In this document: piece by piece, positions 26,797 through 38,230 of the stretch
Numbering within the stretch: the stretch's first letter is position 1
Layout: each line of letters starts with the position of its first letter
NCBI RefSeq assembly: GCF_001039355.2
Contig: NW_019774624.1
Span: 1,439,171-1,481,839, forward strand
Direction of reading: 5' to 3'
DNA: 42,669 nt
Source of the DNA: Lingula anatina
Lineage: Eukaryota; Brachiopoda; Lingulata; Lingulida; Lingulidae
Notes under the pieces: model-generated
Databases searched by the model: none
Told to the model about the DNA's origin: nothing
Seen by the model: only the letters and a program-made list of their open reading frames with translations
Translations under genes and position numbers: made by a program

Positions 26797-29700
26797 ATGG
26801 CGGGGGAAGTTGAAGATCAAAGCTGCGATGGAGTAAAAAGTGTTGATCTGAGTCGTTTGCGTGCTATTGTTAAGTCTCATATTGAAAAGGTAGAGACTTA
26901 TACCTATTTCTATTTTGATAAAACTGTTAGATATGTCCAACTACCTTGAGAAACGATATACGTTGTAAAAGCACGGTTACGATAACGTGATGTCATTCAT
27001 TCCCACTAATCAATCTCGCAAAAAATGTAAAATTTCTCTCTCGTTTTATATTTCTATACTTAACTCGATCCGTTGGGATAAATGTGTTTTAAGCTATAGA
27101 ATTATGAATATGCGCCTCGCTGGCAAGTTGATATCAGTAGAATATATCAGACCACTCGTCAAAAACATTTTTCAGTCGGTTTTTATTGCTTTTCAGCATC
27201 AGTATGAGTCTGCATTATTTTGGGCGGACAAGGTGGTGTCACTGTCAAACGGTAAGAAATAATTCAAATAGTTTTAAAAGAGTAATATTAATGTTTGGTT
27301 TTGATAATTTTGCCGATTTGAAATTTTTATTGCACTCCAAAGCTAACACACTTTATTGACGATTTAAAGTTTAATTTGGAGGAAAGTGTTTTAGCGGTTT
27401 AAAATTCTTTTCTTCTTCTTATTAATTCATTATTTATTGTAGGAGAAGTTGCAGATGTGTACACATATGCTCAGACCCTTTTCTTAACCAAACAGTACCA
27501 CAGAGCTGCATATTTGATAACCAATAGAAAATTAGAAAAGGTGTGTTTGAAATAATTTATGATAGGTCTACACCATTTTAAAGTAACAGCATTTTTTCAT
27601 CACATGGTAAAGATGCAATGGCCCTGCCTGGATTTTTGATGTTTGACTGTTAATTTGTAGTAGTGAAAACCATGTCAAGTTTGTGAATATCTGATTTATT
27701 GCCATAAACTTATTTAAGTGAAAGGGTAGCTTGTTTAAATCAAATTAAAATCCTTTGGTGAAAAAAAAGGATGAACAAGTGGTGATTTGGTTAAGTGAAA
27801 AAAAATGCTACTGCCATCACAACACAACACGCCATAATGGCTATGTCGTATTTTTCAGACTAATGCAGCTTGCAGGTTTTTAGTAGCCAAATGCCATGTA
27901 AGTAAAACAGTACTAGTGCAGAAAGCAAAAGCTCTAGCTTTGAAAATGATCATATGACACAAGAAAATAACTTTCGATAAACCCACTGCATTCATTGGAA
28001 ATTAAGAGGCCAGTAACACAAGACTAAGTCATGTATTGGCTTTGGTTGGTTTGAGAGAAAAAGAGACTAAAATTGCCATTATCAAAATTTCAATATTTCA
28101 ATATTCAGTATGAATGTAAAGAGTACCAAGAAGCACTAGAAGTATTGGACAGCAGTGAAACACCGGGAACAGGAGGGATTAGAAGAAGTATTATTAAAGA
28201 GCAGGTTGAGTCTCAGGATGAAAGTGGAGAACCATTAAACAAGGTAAACCATAATGAAATAATTTTGTTTTGTTATATTTTTCCCTATTTGCAGATATTT
28301 TGAACTTGTGAAAATTTATGTATTATTATAATTGTTTACATTATGTTTAGATAATTCAAGTTTTTCATGAATGAAAGCTTTTTTTCTGAAAATTCAAGTT
28401 GTAATTTCCTTATTTTATTTTTTCTTCTTTAAAATTCTATTTTTAAATAGAAAGAATTATCATTTTACAAATAATCTTAAAAGAGAAAAGGTAATAAAGA
28501 TAAACTTTTTGGGGGTATTTTACCAAGATTTTATCTAATGACTTAAATGACCTTAAATAATGCAGTCAAGTTTAATCAGTATAAAACATGTGATAAGTAG
28601 CCCAAAGTTGCTGGTATTATTGAAGGGTTTTAGACTTATTATTATTATTATTATTATTACAGATGTCAAGTTCTATCCACTTGCTCAGGGGAAAGATTTA
28701 CGAGGCCCTGGACAATAGAAATCTTGCAGTGGAATGTTTGCGGGAGGCCCTGAGAGAGGATGTGTACAATTTTGAAGCCTTTGATGCTATGATTGGTCAT
28801 CATATGTTGATGGCTAGTGAAGGTGAATATACTGTTATGTATGCTGTTACTTAAAAATGGTGAAATGCCAACAATATGAAAAATTGTCATGGCTACAATA
28901 AAAATGCTGTCATGGTAAAATTGTGAAATGATTATTGGTCAAGATTACAAAGTAAATGCTTTTAAAAGTGGCAAAATGTCTGGAGTCATGTAAAATTGTT
29001 TTAAAATATGGTAATTAATCATGGGTACAATATCAAATTGCATCACTGAGGACATTTTCTTGTAAACCCTCCCAACCCCAAAAATTTAGAGACTGGTGTT
29101 TGTTTAATTATGCGCCAAGTGCTCCATGTTTACTTTTTCAAAATAAAGGTTATAAAAATATGTCTCACCACTGGTACATAAGTAAGCTAAATTTAATGTC
29201 ATTCCACATAAGTAAGTTTATGATCATTTTTTGTGGTTCTGTTATGGGTTTCATAACTGATTTTCAGGACATTAATATTTTGATGGTTCTGTATTTCCAG
29301 AGAAGGAATTACTGGATTCTTTACCCTTCAGTCAACAGTGTCCTGAGGAAGAAACAGAACTCATCCGCTTCCTGTATGAAAATAGACTGAAAAAGGTTGG
29401 CAGATTTGTCCTGAACACTGCAGAGTTCACATATGCTTTGCTGCATATTATGTACAGTAGGCTCTGGATGCTTTTTCTGCAGAGGAAAATATGCACACAC
29501 ATATATGGATGCATGTGTGCACACACACAAACATCCACACACACGCTGGTCTAATGTAATTTAAGAACAAACTATTCTCAAATTATTTTTTCACACTACC
29601 CGCAAATTTTCATGTAAGCAACTGCAATTCCCATAGTACATAATAGCATGCACATATGTATGTTCACAAGTCCACAACTACCTTCTTAAACAAGGGAGAA

Positions 29701-32700
29701 AATTTGAACACTTACTTTAACATTCTTAATATATAATCATTCAATTCAACAAAATCCACCTTAAGACTTGTGATCTATGGTCACATTCAGAACAGATATT
29801 CCACACACTAAATGATCCGCCAAAGAAATGTGACTGACCCCACTTCAAAGCAAGCTGCTTATTCCTCTTATGGCCTCCACATTTGCCATAAAACGGATTA
29901 AATCTCGGCTCTGAGGGTTAATTGCCAGGAACCTGCAGCAACGGAGTGAGCAGGTGTTGAGACCATCAGAAGAATTAGTTGGCAAAGTTTTTAAGTGGGT
30001 CCGCCATGTTCAGTTCGCTGATCAACTTGTTCCGAATGCGTTCTTTGTTATCCTGGAAAGGTGATATTATTATAATGACCCGTGGTCCTCTATGTTTCAG
30101 TACAACAAACCCCAAGAACTGGCCATTCCTACAAGTTTAAACAAACTCCATGACAACCTTGACATAGTGGTGAACACGGCAGAGAGACATTATTACAACT
30201 GTGATTTCAGAGAGTGCCATAAAGTAACTTCTATGTGAGTTCACAGCTATTACATATTTAGTGTAGGCAGTGACTTAGAGACCCCATTCCCATAGACTCT
30301 ATTGGTCTACATGGATCGACCCAACTCTGTGGGGACTCTTGCTGAATGCAACCAGCTAAACTGAATTACATGGAGAGTTGGGTCAGTCAACATAGACTGC
30401 TAATGTCTATGGGTATAGGGCCTTTGAGAATTGATTAGAAGAGTCACTGTTGAGGCATACAGAAAGATTACCAGTACAAAGTAAAAGTATTGCAGGGACC
30501 TAAAGACTTGACTACAACTAATATTAATTTCAAAAGAGTTGTTCTTTATTTTTTTAATGCATACATAATACGTAAGGGTGGTAATGCAGTAAAAAGAAGA
30601 AGAAGAAATACATTAATTTTGTGACTTTAAAATGATCCGTTTTATGCTTCAGGGTACTTGCCAAAGATCCTTACAACAGTCGATGTCTGCCTCTTCATAT
30701 AGCAGTATTAGTGGAACTTCATCAGTCAAATAGTAAGCTGGATAACTGTTCAAATTGTTATCTAAAACTTAATAGTATATAATTAGGCAGGGGGGGTTGT
30801 GTTTTGAGTCATACACTTGAATTTCACTGTTAATGGCAAAATGAGAAATTTTTAGATGGTAATATTGTAAACAGTTTCAAAGAATGGGGTGATACAGGAA
30901 AACTTATATTTATTTTATATTTCCAGAAATAGTATTTTTTCTCTTTGCTATGTAAAGGTGTAACACACTTCGTGTGCCTGATTGAAAAATGTTGATGAAT
31001 GAGAAGCCACTTTTTATTTTTAAAAAGTTAATTAAAACATTGTTAAATAAAGTAAGAAAGCTTAGTTTTTGGTATTTTATTTTTCAGATTTATTTTACCT
31101 CGCTCATAAGTTGGTTGATTTGTACCCAAACAAAGCAGTAAGTTGACATCATTGATAATAATAATAAATATCAATAATATTGTAATTAATTCTGTATATA
31201 GGTAAAGAAAATTCTGGCTTAAACAATAACTTTTCAGGTACATGTCTCTTGCTCTCATTTGTATGTATATAACTTCCATGAAATGTGTTCATATTCATCC
31301 TTTTTTTGTTATGCACAGTCATGCACATGCATTTTTCTTTGTTTGTGAAATAAATCTGTTATTTTTAAATTGAGTAACGCTTTCCTAATCCTGCATTTTT
31401 CAGGTAGCTTGGTTTGCCGTGGGCTGTTATTATTACCTGGTGGGCAAGCATGACCCCGCCAGAAGGTATTTCAGGTAAATAGGTGTACAGTCTTTAAAAT
31501 CAGGATAATTACATATAGACTTCTTCATTATCAATTATAAAGCAAAAAGTGTAAAAGTGTCATCAAGGAGGGAGAGGGGGGGCCATTTGATCAATAATGG
31601 CCAAGAAAATTGTATTTTTTTATACTTCAGCTTGTAAACAAATTATTTTTCAGCTTAATTTAAGAGTAAAGCCTGACAAGGTAATATATCAATTAAGCAG
31701 TTGAGCAGTGTGAGAGTTTTTCACTACATCAACAAGGGTATCGAGTCGTCAAATAAATTAAAGTCTTTATTTGAATATTTCCTATTCCAGCAAGGCTACA
31801 AGTCTTGACCGGGTGTATGGTCCAGCCTGGCTGGCCTTTGGTCACTCTTTTGCTGCTGACAATGAACATGATCAAGCCATGGCCGCCTATTTTACTGCAT
31901 CACAGCTGATGAAGGGGTAAACAGTATTTGTTTTTATACAATGTTGCTTTAAGGGATATTCAGAAGTGGTGTCAATAATTTACTGATGACCCTTGTGTTT
32001 CTGGTAAACCCCTGAAGTGGTCAGATATACAGAAAGTGATTGCAAATGACTATAAATTATTATTTTGCTCTTGTTTAGGCCCTAGAAAAGGACACTCAAC
32101 GTTCCCCTTTAACATTGTGCTCAAGCCAGCAGAGAGAAGAGACATATTTTTCAACTCTGATTTTAGAGAGTGCCACAAAGCAAAGAAACATCTGTGTGAG
32201 TTTATAGTGATTGTAAATGTAATAAATAATCTATTCTTTCAATTGTAGATGTCATCTACCTGTGCTGTACATAGGACTGGAGTATGGTTTGACCAATAAC
32301 TCCAAGCTGGCTGAGAGGTTCTTCCAGCAGGCGTTAAATGTGGCCCCTGAGGATCCATTTGTTCTACATGAGATGGGGGTGATAGCTTTCCACAATCAGG
32401 AGTAAGTCTGGAAATTAGAGAATAGAGAACTTTGAGCTGGTGAAGTGGAAGTGATAGATTGTTGTCTTGGGTGTAATTACCACAAATCTTTTGTACAGTG
32501 AAAGTCAGTTTCTTTCCTCCTCTCTTTCGGCTGTCTCCTATGTCTTTTTTCTCTCTCTCTTACACTCTCTCTCTTCCTCCCTCACAATTTCCCTACACTC
32601 CCCCCACTTGCCCCTCATACCTCTTCTGTCTCTATACCCCCATCTTTCTCCTTATATCCCCCTCTCTTCTTCTTCTTCTATTCTCTCTCTCTTCCTCTCT

Positions 32701-33583
32701 CTCTCTCTCAGAATTTTGCTGATATGTTTAAAGAATATGTAACTGTCGCTTTCTTCAGCTGGGTTGCGGCAGAGAAATATTTCCAAGATGCGCTGGAGAA
32801 GATCCGCTGTGTGACTCCTGATGTCATGATAGAGAAGTGGGAGTCCCTGCTTAATAACCTGGGGCATGTGTCCCGAAAACTGAAGTGAGTGTATGCTTAC
32901 AGTATAGACAGGCCCATAGCCAGAGGGGGGGATGGGGGAGGGGAGTTCTGGAGGTTCAAACATCTGCCCCCTTTTTGCCAGGAAAAGGTCCACCCTGAGT
33001 AAAATTTTGAGCTAAATACAAGAGGTTTCATGGTAAAAGGCCCACTTTTTCAGAAAAAGATACCCACCACCCTCCTTTGAAAATGCCTTCTACAGGCCTG
33101 CTAGTGGTACAAGTAGAAGTATGCATACATGCACATATACTTGTTTATATGCCTGAAAACTTCTTCAATATTTTGGGAGCATATTTGAGATAGCTTGCTT
33201 ACAAACGAACGAGCCACCACTGATGAAAACAATATCCTCAGGGATGTGATTTTTCTCATTTTTGGGGGCCAAAAATATCATTGGCCTAAGCAGCCACCTG
33301 GGCCCAACACAATATTTTACATCTTTTTTACGAAATGGTAGTCTCATCCCTGCTTCTTTCATTGGTCCAGATATTCATGCATTTCATTTGGTGTCCAGGA
33401 AGTATGAAGAAGCTCTGGAATACCACAGGCAGGCACTAATAGTCAGTCCTCAGACCCCGTCTACGTATTCCGCCATTGGATATGTGTACGCCCTGCAAGG
33501 GAACTGTCATGCTGCTGTCGATTACTTTCATAAGGTATAAATTTCTCTATCTCCTTTCTCTCTCTCTCTCTCTCTCTCTCACA

Positions 33584-33617
<34 letters not shown>

Positions 33618-33679
33618 CCTTCTCTCCCTCTCTTGCTATCCCGCTCTTTCTCACATGCACACACACACACACACACACA

Positions 33680-33720
<41 letters not shown>

Positions 33721-36028
33721 GCAGTTCACACATCAATTTTGACATCAAAACATCAGTTTGTAGCAAAGGAATATTTATTACCAACTATCTAAAAAACTGA
33801 TGAACTTATTGCAGGACCTTTCTAAAACATCGTACCTGCAACATAAGACCTATTTCATGTTAACAGAACAAATTTAAATCTAAGATTAAAACCATAGTTG
33901 TGAAGTTGGCCATCTCTGTAGTTTTAATATTTCCTATTTTTTCTTCTTCCTCCATCAAGGCCCTTGGTCTTCGTCGAGATGACACATTTTCGACCACAAT
34001 GCTGAGTAACGCTGTTGAGGAGCTGATGGGCGATATGTTTCCTTGTGACGGTAAGCCATACTTAGGCATACGGTAATGGCTCAGTCATTTCAACCCAGGA
34101 AAATTATCAATTTTCTTGATATACACGGTGGTCCACCGTGCGACCTATTTTACTTTCCATCTCAGTTTTAATATAAATGTAATTTCAATTGTGTTGCTAC
34201 CATTCGGTAGGAATGTTCTGATTATAAGAATTTATTACTTTAAAAAATATAGTATCTGTAAAATTTGCAATTTCTCCAGTTGAAATGTCTGAGCCATTAC
34301 TGCACAGTGCACATTATACCTTTATGCATTGCAAAAAAAAAAAGAATGTTTGTGAACATTATGGAAAAATCATTGAAAAAAAAAAACTAAAATCAATAAA
34401 TCAGTTTTTAAATTCTCAATTTCTGATTTGTAATTTTGGAAGTGATGTTCAGTTTCTGCCTCCTTCACCAGAGTAAATTTCAAACTAAGTGCTCAAAAAC
34501 GCGTCACTCTATAGATTGAAATCTATTAAATGGTTTACAATGTGGTATTTTACTTTTAAATTGGTACTTAAGGAAAATAATAAAATAATAGCGTTGACAA
34601 GTGAAGGAAATCAATTTTTTTTAAAATAAAGGTCTAATGCTCATCTTGTGCCTTTCAGAATTATCACACATCAAGTTGAGATGATATTTTCATAAGATTT
34701 AAAAATAAATAAAAAATTTGAATGGTCAAAAAGATATGTTAAGGACTTAGTTGCATCCTTATCACCATATATTCTGTTGGTTAAGAAATATCGGCCTGTC
34801 TTTAGTATCAAGGATATAAATTATGTTTCTCTTCTCTGTTGGTTATGAAATGTCTGCCTCTCTGTCTTCAGTATCAAAGATATAAATAATTTAGCAGTTA
34901 CTTTCTCATCTCTTCACTTGATGTAATTCAAGCTGTGACACACGGTAAGATTATCGACTTGTGCTATGAATTTTTCAAATTCACTTCACAGATTTATATC
35001 ATTGACACCACCCAATACCATGTGGGTGCTAAAAAATTTACAGTCACATCACCTGTAATACAGTTGTGTAATACTGCATGCAAACCTGTGGCAGACTTTG
35101 AGGAACTTAGAGACCATTCCCACAGAATTTTGGATCGATTTATCTCCCTGGGGAGTCTCACTAAATTGTGATCAACTTAACGGGCTTAAGTGTCTGTCAC
35201 GCCTAGTAAAGCTGTTAGGGGGTAATTGTCTTTACCGTAGCTGATTCGGTAGGCGTGACAGACATTTAAGCCTCTTGAGCTGATAGCAATTTAGCGTGAA
35301 CCCCCAGGGAGTTAGGTCGATCCAGATGGATTGATCTAAGTATGGAAACCCAGTCTTACTCGAGAACTCAGTCACAAGCAACCTCTGGAAACAACCTTCC
35401 GATAACTTGGGGACACTTAAACTTTATGTGCTTCATTTCTAGAAAATTTTTGAATATTCTAAAGTATAATTTTTTTGAATTTGACAATTTTGAATATCCT
35501 TAAAGACTTAAGTGTAATTTTTTTTTTACTTTTAGTGATTATGATTTCTGGATAATTTTGAATATGCTAAAAGTGTAATTTTTGATGTTTTGTGATTTTG
35601 ATTTGTGAGTAGTTCAAGGTATTTGAAAATGAAAAAAAAGTTTAATAAATTATTGCTTTTGGTCTATATCTGAACCCTAGAGTTATTAGAGGTCATTATC
35701 AAAAGAAAAAAATTGAAAATAAAGTGAAATACAGATTATGATTTTATTTGTAGTGTGTATTTCCTTTCGATTTTTTTTTATTTTTGACTTTTGTACGTAT
35801 TTGTAATTAAAAGAATTTATTTTCTCAGGTCTTCCAGATGTTTTACCTGAATACAAAACAGAGAACAGGTTAGACTTCAGTTCTGTCTCAGAGTCCGACC
35901 ATCAGTTAAGCCAGCCCGAGGACACGCCCATTCAGAGCACACCAGGGGGCGCTAGTGCTAGTGACACGGCAACACTGGATGGAAGCTCAATGGCGATAGA
36001 AGAAATAGAAATGGAGGAAAATGATTAA
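26797..36028 (+). CDS. CDC16: CDC16 / APC6, TPR subunit of the anaphase-promoting complex
   Basis: Seventeen exons (26797-26889, 27197-27251, 27443-27540, 27859-27897, 28109-28243, 28663-28822, 29301-29395, 30101-30234, 30653-30732, 31088-31137, 31404-31474, 31791-31916, 32249-32401, 32759-32884, 33399-33534, 33960-34050, 35829-36028) close in phase to 613 aa; the human protein is 620 aa. CDC16 is a TPR scaffold of the APC/C ubiquitin ligase acting in mitosis. Matches run along the whole length: QYESALFWADKVVSLS, IHLLRGKIYEALDNRNLA, LDIVVNTAERHYYNCDF, LFYLAHKLVDLYPNKAV, DNEHDQAMAAYFTASQLMKG, CHLPVLYIGLEYGLTNNSKL, VAPEDPFVLHEMGVIAF, YHRQALIVSPQTPSTYSAIG and ALGLRRDDTF. The C-terminus is acidic, as in other CDC16 proteins, but not alignable. 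Start: MAGEVEDQ in AAAATGGCG context; an in-frame ATG 27 bases upstream is less likely. The donors of exons 7 (GTTGGC) and 15 (GTATAA) are weak. Confidence 0.96.
28634..28658. repeat. (ATT)n tract at a CDC16 acceptor
   Basis: Seven to eight ATT units form the polypyrimidine-like stretch immediately before the acceptor of CDC16 exon 6. Confidence 0.85.
30278..30422. mobile_element. MITE, PIF/Harbinger-like family, copy B (short)
   Basis: The left end GAGACCCCATTCCCATAGA and right end CTATGGGTATAGGGCC are inverted relative to each other. The interior has GAGAGTTGGGTCAGTC-like sequence related to the other copies but is about 80 bases shorter. TTA precedes it; TTT follows. It lies in CDC16 intron 8. 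Confidence 0.75.
32079..32215 (+). pseudogene. Decayed duplicate of CDC16 exon 8 inside intron 12
   Basis: In one frame the segment reads PAERRDIFFNSDFRECHKAKK, against TAERHYYNCDFRECHKVTS in exon 8 (30101-30234). DNA similarity continues across the donor (TCTGTGTGAGTT against TCTATGTGAGTT) into the flanking intron. An AG acceptor lies at 32077-32078. Inclusion after exon 12 from this acceptor would meet TAG at 32083, so it is not a usable exon in that frame. Confidence 0.75.
32536..32710. repeat. Pyrimidine-rich (CT/CTT/CCT) low-complexity tract
   Basis: This is a long CT-rich stretch in CDC16 intron 13. The Ser/Leu/Pro-rich reading frames over it are low-complexity artefacts. Confidence 0.85.
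32909..33100. mobile_element. Diverged MITE related to the element at 19110
   Basis: Its left end CAGGCCCATAGCCAG matches the CAGACCCGTAGCCAG terminus at 13 of 15 bases, and its right end CTACAGGCCTG is a decayed inverted copy. The internal GGAAAAGGTCCAC and CCCACTTTTTCAGAAAAAG motifs are shared. No target duplication is evident. It is in CDC16 intron 14. Confidence 0.8.
33240..33362 (-). repeat. Dispersed repeat, copy 2 (CDC16 intron 14)
   Basis: Read on the minus strand it carries GGGATGAGACTACCATTTC, GGTGGCTGCTTAGGC and AATGATATTTTTGGC in the same order as 3992-4102. It ends shortly before CDC16 exon 15. Confidence 0.7.
33556..33720. repeat. Compound (CT)n(CA)n microsatellite
   Basis: Two alternating blocks of CT and CA dinucleotides lie directly after the donor of CDC16 exon 15. 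Confidence 0.95.
34773..34894 (+). repeat. 62-bp tandem duplication in CDC16 intron 16
   Basis: Two units start at TCTGTTGGTTA (34773 and 34835). Both contain AGTATCAA(G/A)GATATAAAT. Confidence 0.75.
35110..35355. mobile_element. MITE, PIF/Harbinger-like family, copy C
   Basis: This 246-base element has outer termini GAGACCATTCCCACAG and TATGGAAACCCAGTC, and is flanked by TTA on both sides (35107-35109 and 35356-35358). It carries the family segment GAACCCCCAGGGAGTTAGGT and an additional internal inverted repeat (TGTCTGTCACGCCTA against TAGGCGTGACAGACA). It lies in CDC16 intron 16. Confidence 0.85.
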
Positions 36029-36402
36029 AGCGAGAAATTTTTGACTTGATTTCATTTTATATGTGACTGAATCATGGATGACAATATTATAGTTATGATT
36101 ATAGAGAGAAATACCTGTAGGAAATGTATTAAAAAGAGAAGGGAAATTCTTGGAATGCGAAAGCTTCTCTCTTTTTTGTTTACGGATTCTCTTTGCCCAT
36201 CTGGGTTCTTCTGAGTTTACTTCAACTCAAATGCCACACCTCATTTTTCCATAAGTGACATCTAAAAACTATTGTATGTGGAATAGACCCTACCATCCCA
36301 ATCTACAGGTAGAGAGAGTTAAAAGAGACCCTTACCTGTCTGTAATTTAATTGGGGGGGGGGGGGTTTGAGCTGAACTCAGTTGAGCATAGAAAAACTTC
36401 AC

Positions 36403-36538
36403 GTTTTGGCTCTCTTCATCCCAGATGTACCCATGAAATATGGCACAGGTGCTGAGCTACTGAATGCTGGGGTTTTAGTAACATTCAGTAAGCTCTCCAA
36501 TGTGCTGTATGCTTTTTATAGTGTAATTCGTCTTCATT
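36403..36538 (+). repeat. Duplicated segment, uninterrupted copy
   Basis: It begins GTTTTGGCTCTCTTCATCCC and ends near TATAGTGTAATTC. It is repeated, interrupted by insertions, at 36691-37213, and provides the empty site for the MITE at 36766. Confidence 0.85.
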
Positions 36539-36765
36539 TAGGAAAAAAAAGACAAAGGATAGAGATTCGTCTACCACTCCAACAGACTACTAATTTTTGG
36601 TATTTTAGAGGTCGAATGGTGTCATTTGGTATGGTTTAGAACTGTGATTCAGCTAGTCAAAATTCTAATTACAAGAGGGGACCAGTAATCGTTTTGGCTC
36701 TCTTCATCCCAGATGTACCCATGAAATTTGGCAGAGGTGCTGAGCTATTGAATGCTGGGGTTTTA

Positions 36766-36980
36766 GACCCCATTTCCAGAGATTAGATCGATCTACTTTA
36801 GATCGACCTAACTCCCTGGGGGTTCACGCTAAATAGCTGTCAGCCGAGCGGACACGAAAGTTAATTACCCCCTTACAGCTTGTAGTAGGCGGGACGGACA
36901 TTTAAGCCGGATTATCTGACAGTAATCTAGTGAGACTCCCCGCGGGGATAGATCGATCTAAAAGCTCTGGGAATACAACC
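36766..36980. mobile_element. MITE, PIF/Harbinger-like family, copy D
   Basis: This 215-base element is flanked by TTA on both sides (36763-36765 and 36981-36983). Its ends are GACCCCATTTCC and GGAATACAACC. It has the opposite internal orientation to copy A, with which it shares most of its length. The uninterrupted paralogous segment at 36403 shows one TTA at the corresponding point. Confidence 0.92.
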
Positions 36981-36985
36981 TTAGT

Positions 36986-37161
36986 CATGGGTGAAAGTTT
37001 TCAGGATTATGCCCGATTTAAGGATTTTCATTCTCCATTCTGATCCTTTTTTTCATATGGTCTAAATGCGATGGAAATTGCAAGGTACGTTTCGGGACTT
37101 TCAGTTTTTAATCAACTCAACTTTTATATCAAATCAACATTTCAATCAACTCTCACCCATG
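36986..37161. mobile_element. Second palindromic insertion candidate
   Basis: CATGGGTGAAAG at the left and CTCTCACCCATG at the right are inverted at 11 of 12 bases. Between them lies sequence absent from the uninterrupted copy of the host duplicate. No target duplication was established, so transposon status is inference. Confidence 0.5.
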
Positions 37162-38230
37162 CATTAAGTGAGCTGTCCAATGTACTTTATGTTATATGTA
37201 GTGTAATTCCAATCTTTATATGGGGGGGGGGGGGGGGGGGGATTCATCCACCACTTGGGAGTACTATTGTTGCCCAATCTCCTCGAGTAGGCGCGGCTCA
37301 GGAGAAATGTGGGAAACGAAAAACGGGAGAAAAATTGAGGGAAGGTGGAGTTTCATCCTGTGCATAGGCTGATTTTTCAGTCTAATATTTTTATTGTGGG
37401 TTTTGACGAAATACAAGATAGAAAGATACAAAGATACAAAATAAATTGCTCTAGTAAAATTGTGAGTCTCCAGAAGAAAGGTGATGCGTAAAGAAGGTTC
37501 ATGGCGTTTGTAATTAATTATAGACCATCAAATGACCATAAAAATTAATTTCATCTACCCATCCAGTTTACACAAACATGAATAATTCCAATAAGAATAA
37601 AGTAATTTTTCTTCAATCAGCAGTGCAATATTGAAATAGTTTACCTCCAATGTTTCGATGTCTAACACTGATTGAAGAAAAAACATTCTTATAACACAGC
37701 TGATGAAATTCTTGCTTGATGAATAATTCGGACTTTTCGAATGATTAGTTCAGCAACCAGCATATAAGACACATTAACATAAGGTTAAACACAGTATGTA
37801 ATGTTAATATATATATATATATAATATATACAATACTATCTGATACCCGTCAAATTAAACATTGAAACATGTGAAATTGACAGTATATTATGCCCGCCAC
37901 ACATGCCGATGATATACGGAAATTGCCGAAGGCTAGAAAATGCCTTCAAAATAATTATACTTAACAGTTATCAAATTCAAACTACGGCTAATATCTTCCC
38001 ACTGTCCTAAGGTACATGCGTATTGCTAACACCTGTCAGTTGTCAACAGATCGTTGTAGTTTGGGAGGAAAACGTGACACGGAGAGTTCGGGTGATCTGT
38101 TATTATAATATAGATAAAGTCACGAAATTATGTTTACATATGCTGGTATCACTGCGCGCGGTAACTCCAAGGAACGTATCAATATGACTGCGTATCCTCA
38201 TGCAAAATTTAGCCGAGACATAGCGTGAAA

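Larger units (their letters stand above)
36691..37213 (+). repeat. Duplicated segment, interrupted copy
   Basis: It matches 36403-36538 at 36691-36765 and again from about 37162 (TAAGTGAGCTGTCCAATGTAC through GTGTAATTCC). A MITE and a second palindromic segment lie between these two parts. Confidence 0.8.
36029..38230. other. Intergenic region CDC16 to PC-esterase gene
   Basis: It holds the CDC16 3' UTR, G homopolymers (about 36352-36365 and 37221-37239), a duplicated segment with nested insertions (36403-37213), an AT-dinucleotide tract (about 37806-37828) and the presumed promoter of the downstream gene. No convincing coding sequence was found. Confidence 0.6.

Noticed and set aside
32036-32248. 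Treating the exon 8-like segment as an alternative CDC16 exon
   Set aside because: From the visible acceptor the phase after exon 12 leads to TAG within two codons, so in-frame inclusion is not possible.
32467-32742. Ser/Leu/Pro-rich open frames
   Set aside because: They are low-complexity CT-rich intron sequence, with no homology and no splice support.
33461-33784. Arg-Glu and Cys-Val repeat proteins on the minus strand
   Set aside because: They are translations of (CT)n and (CA)n microsatellites.
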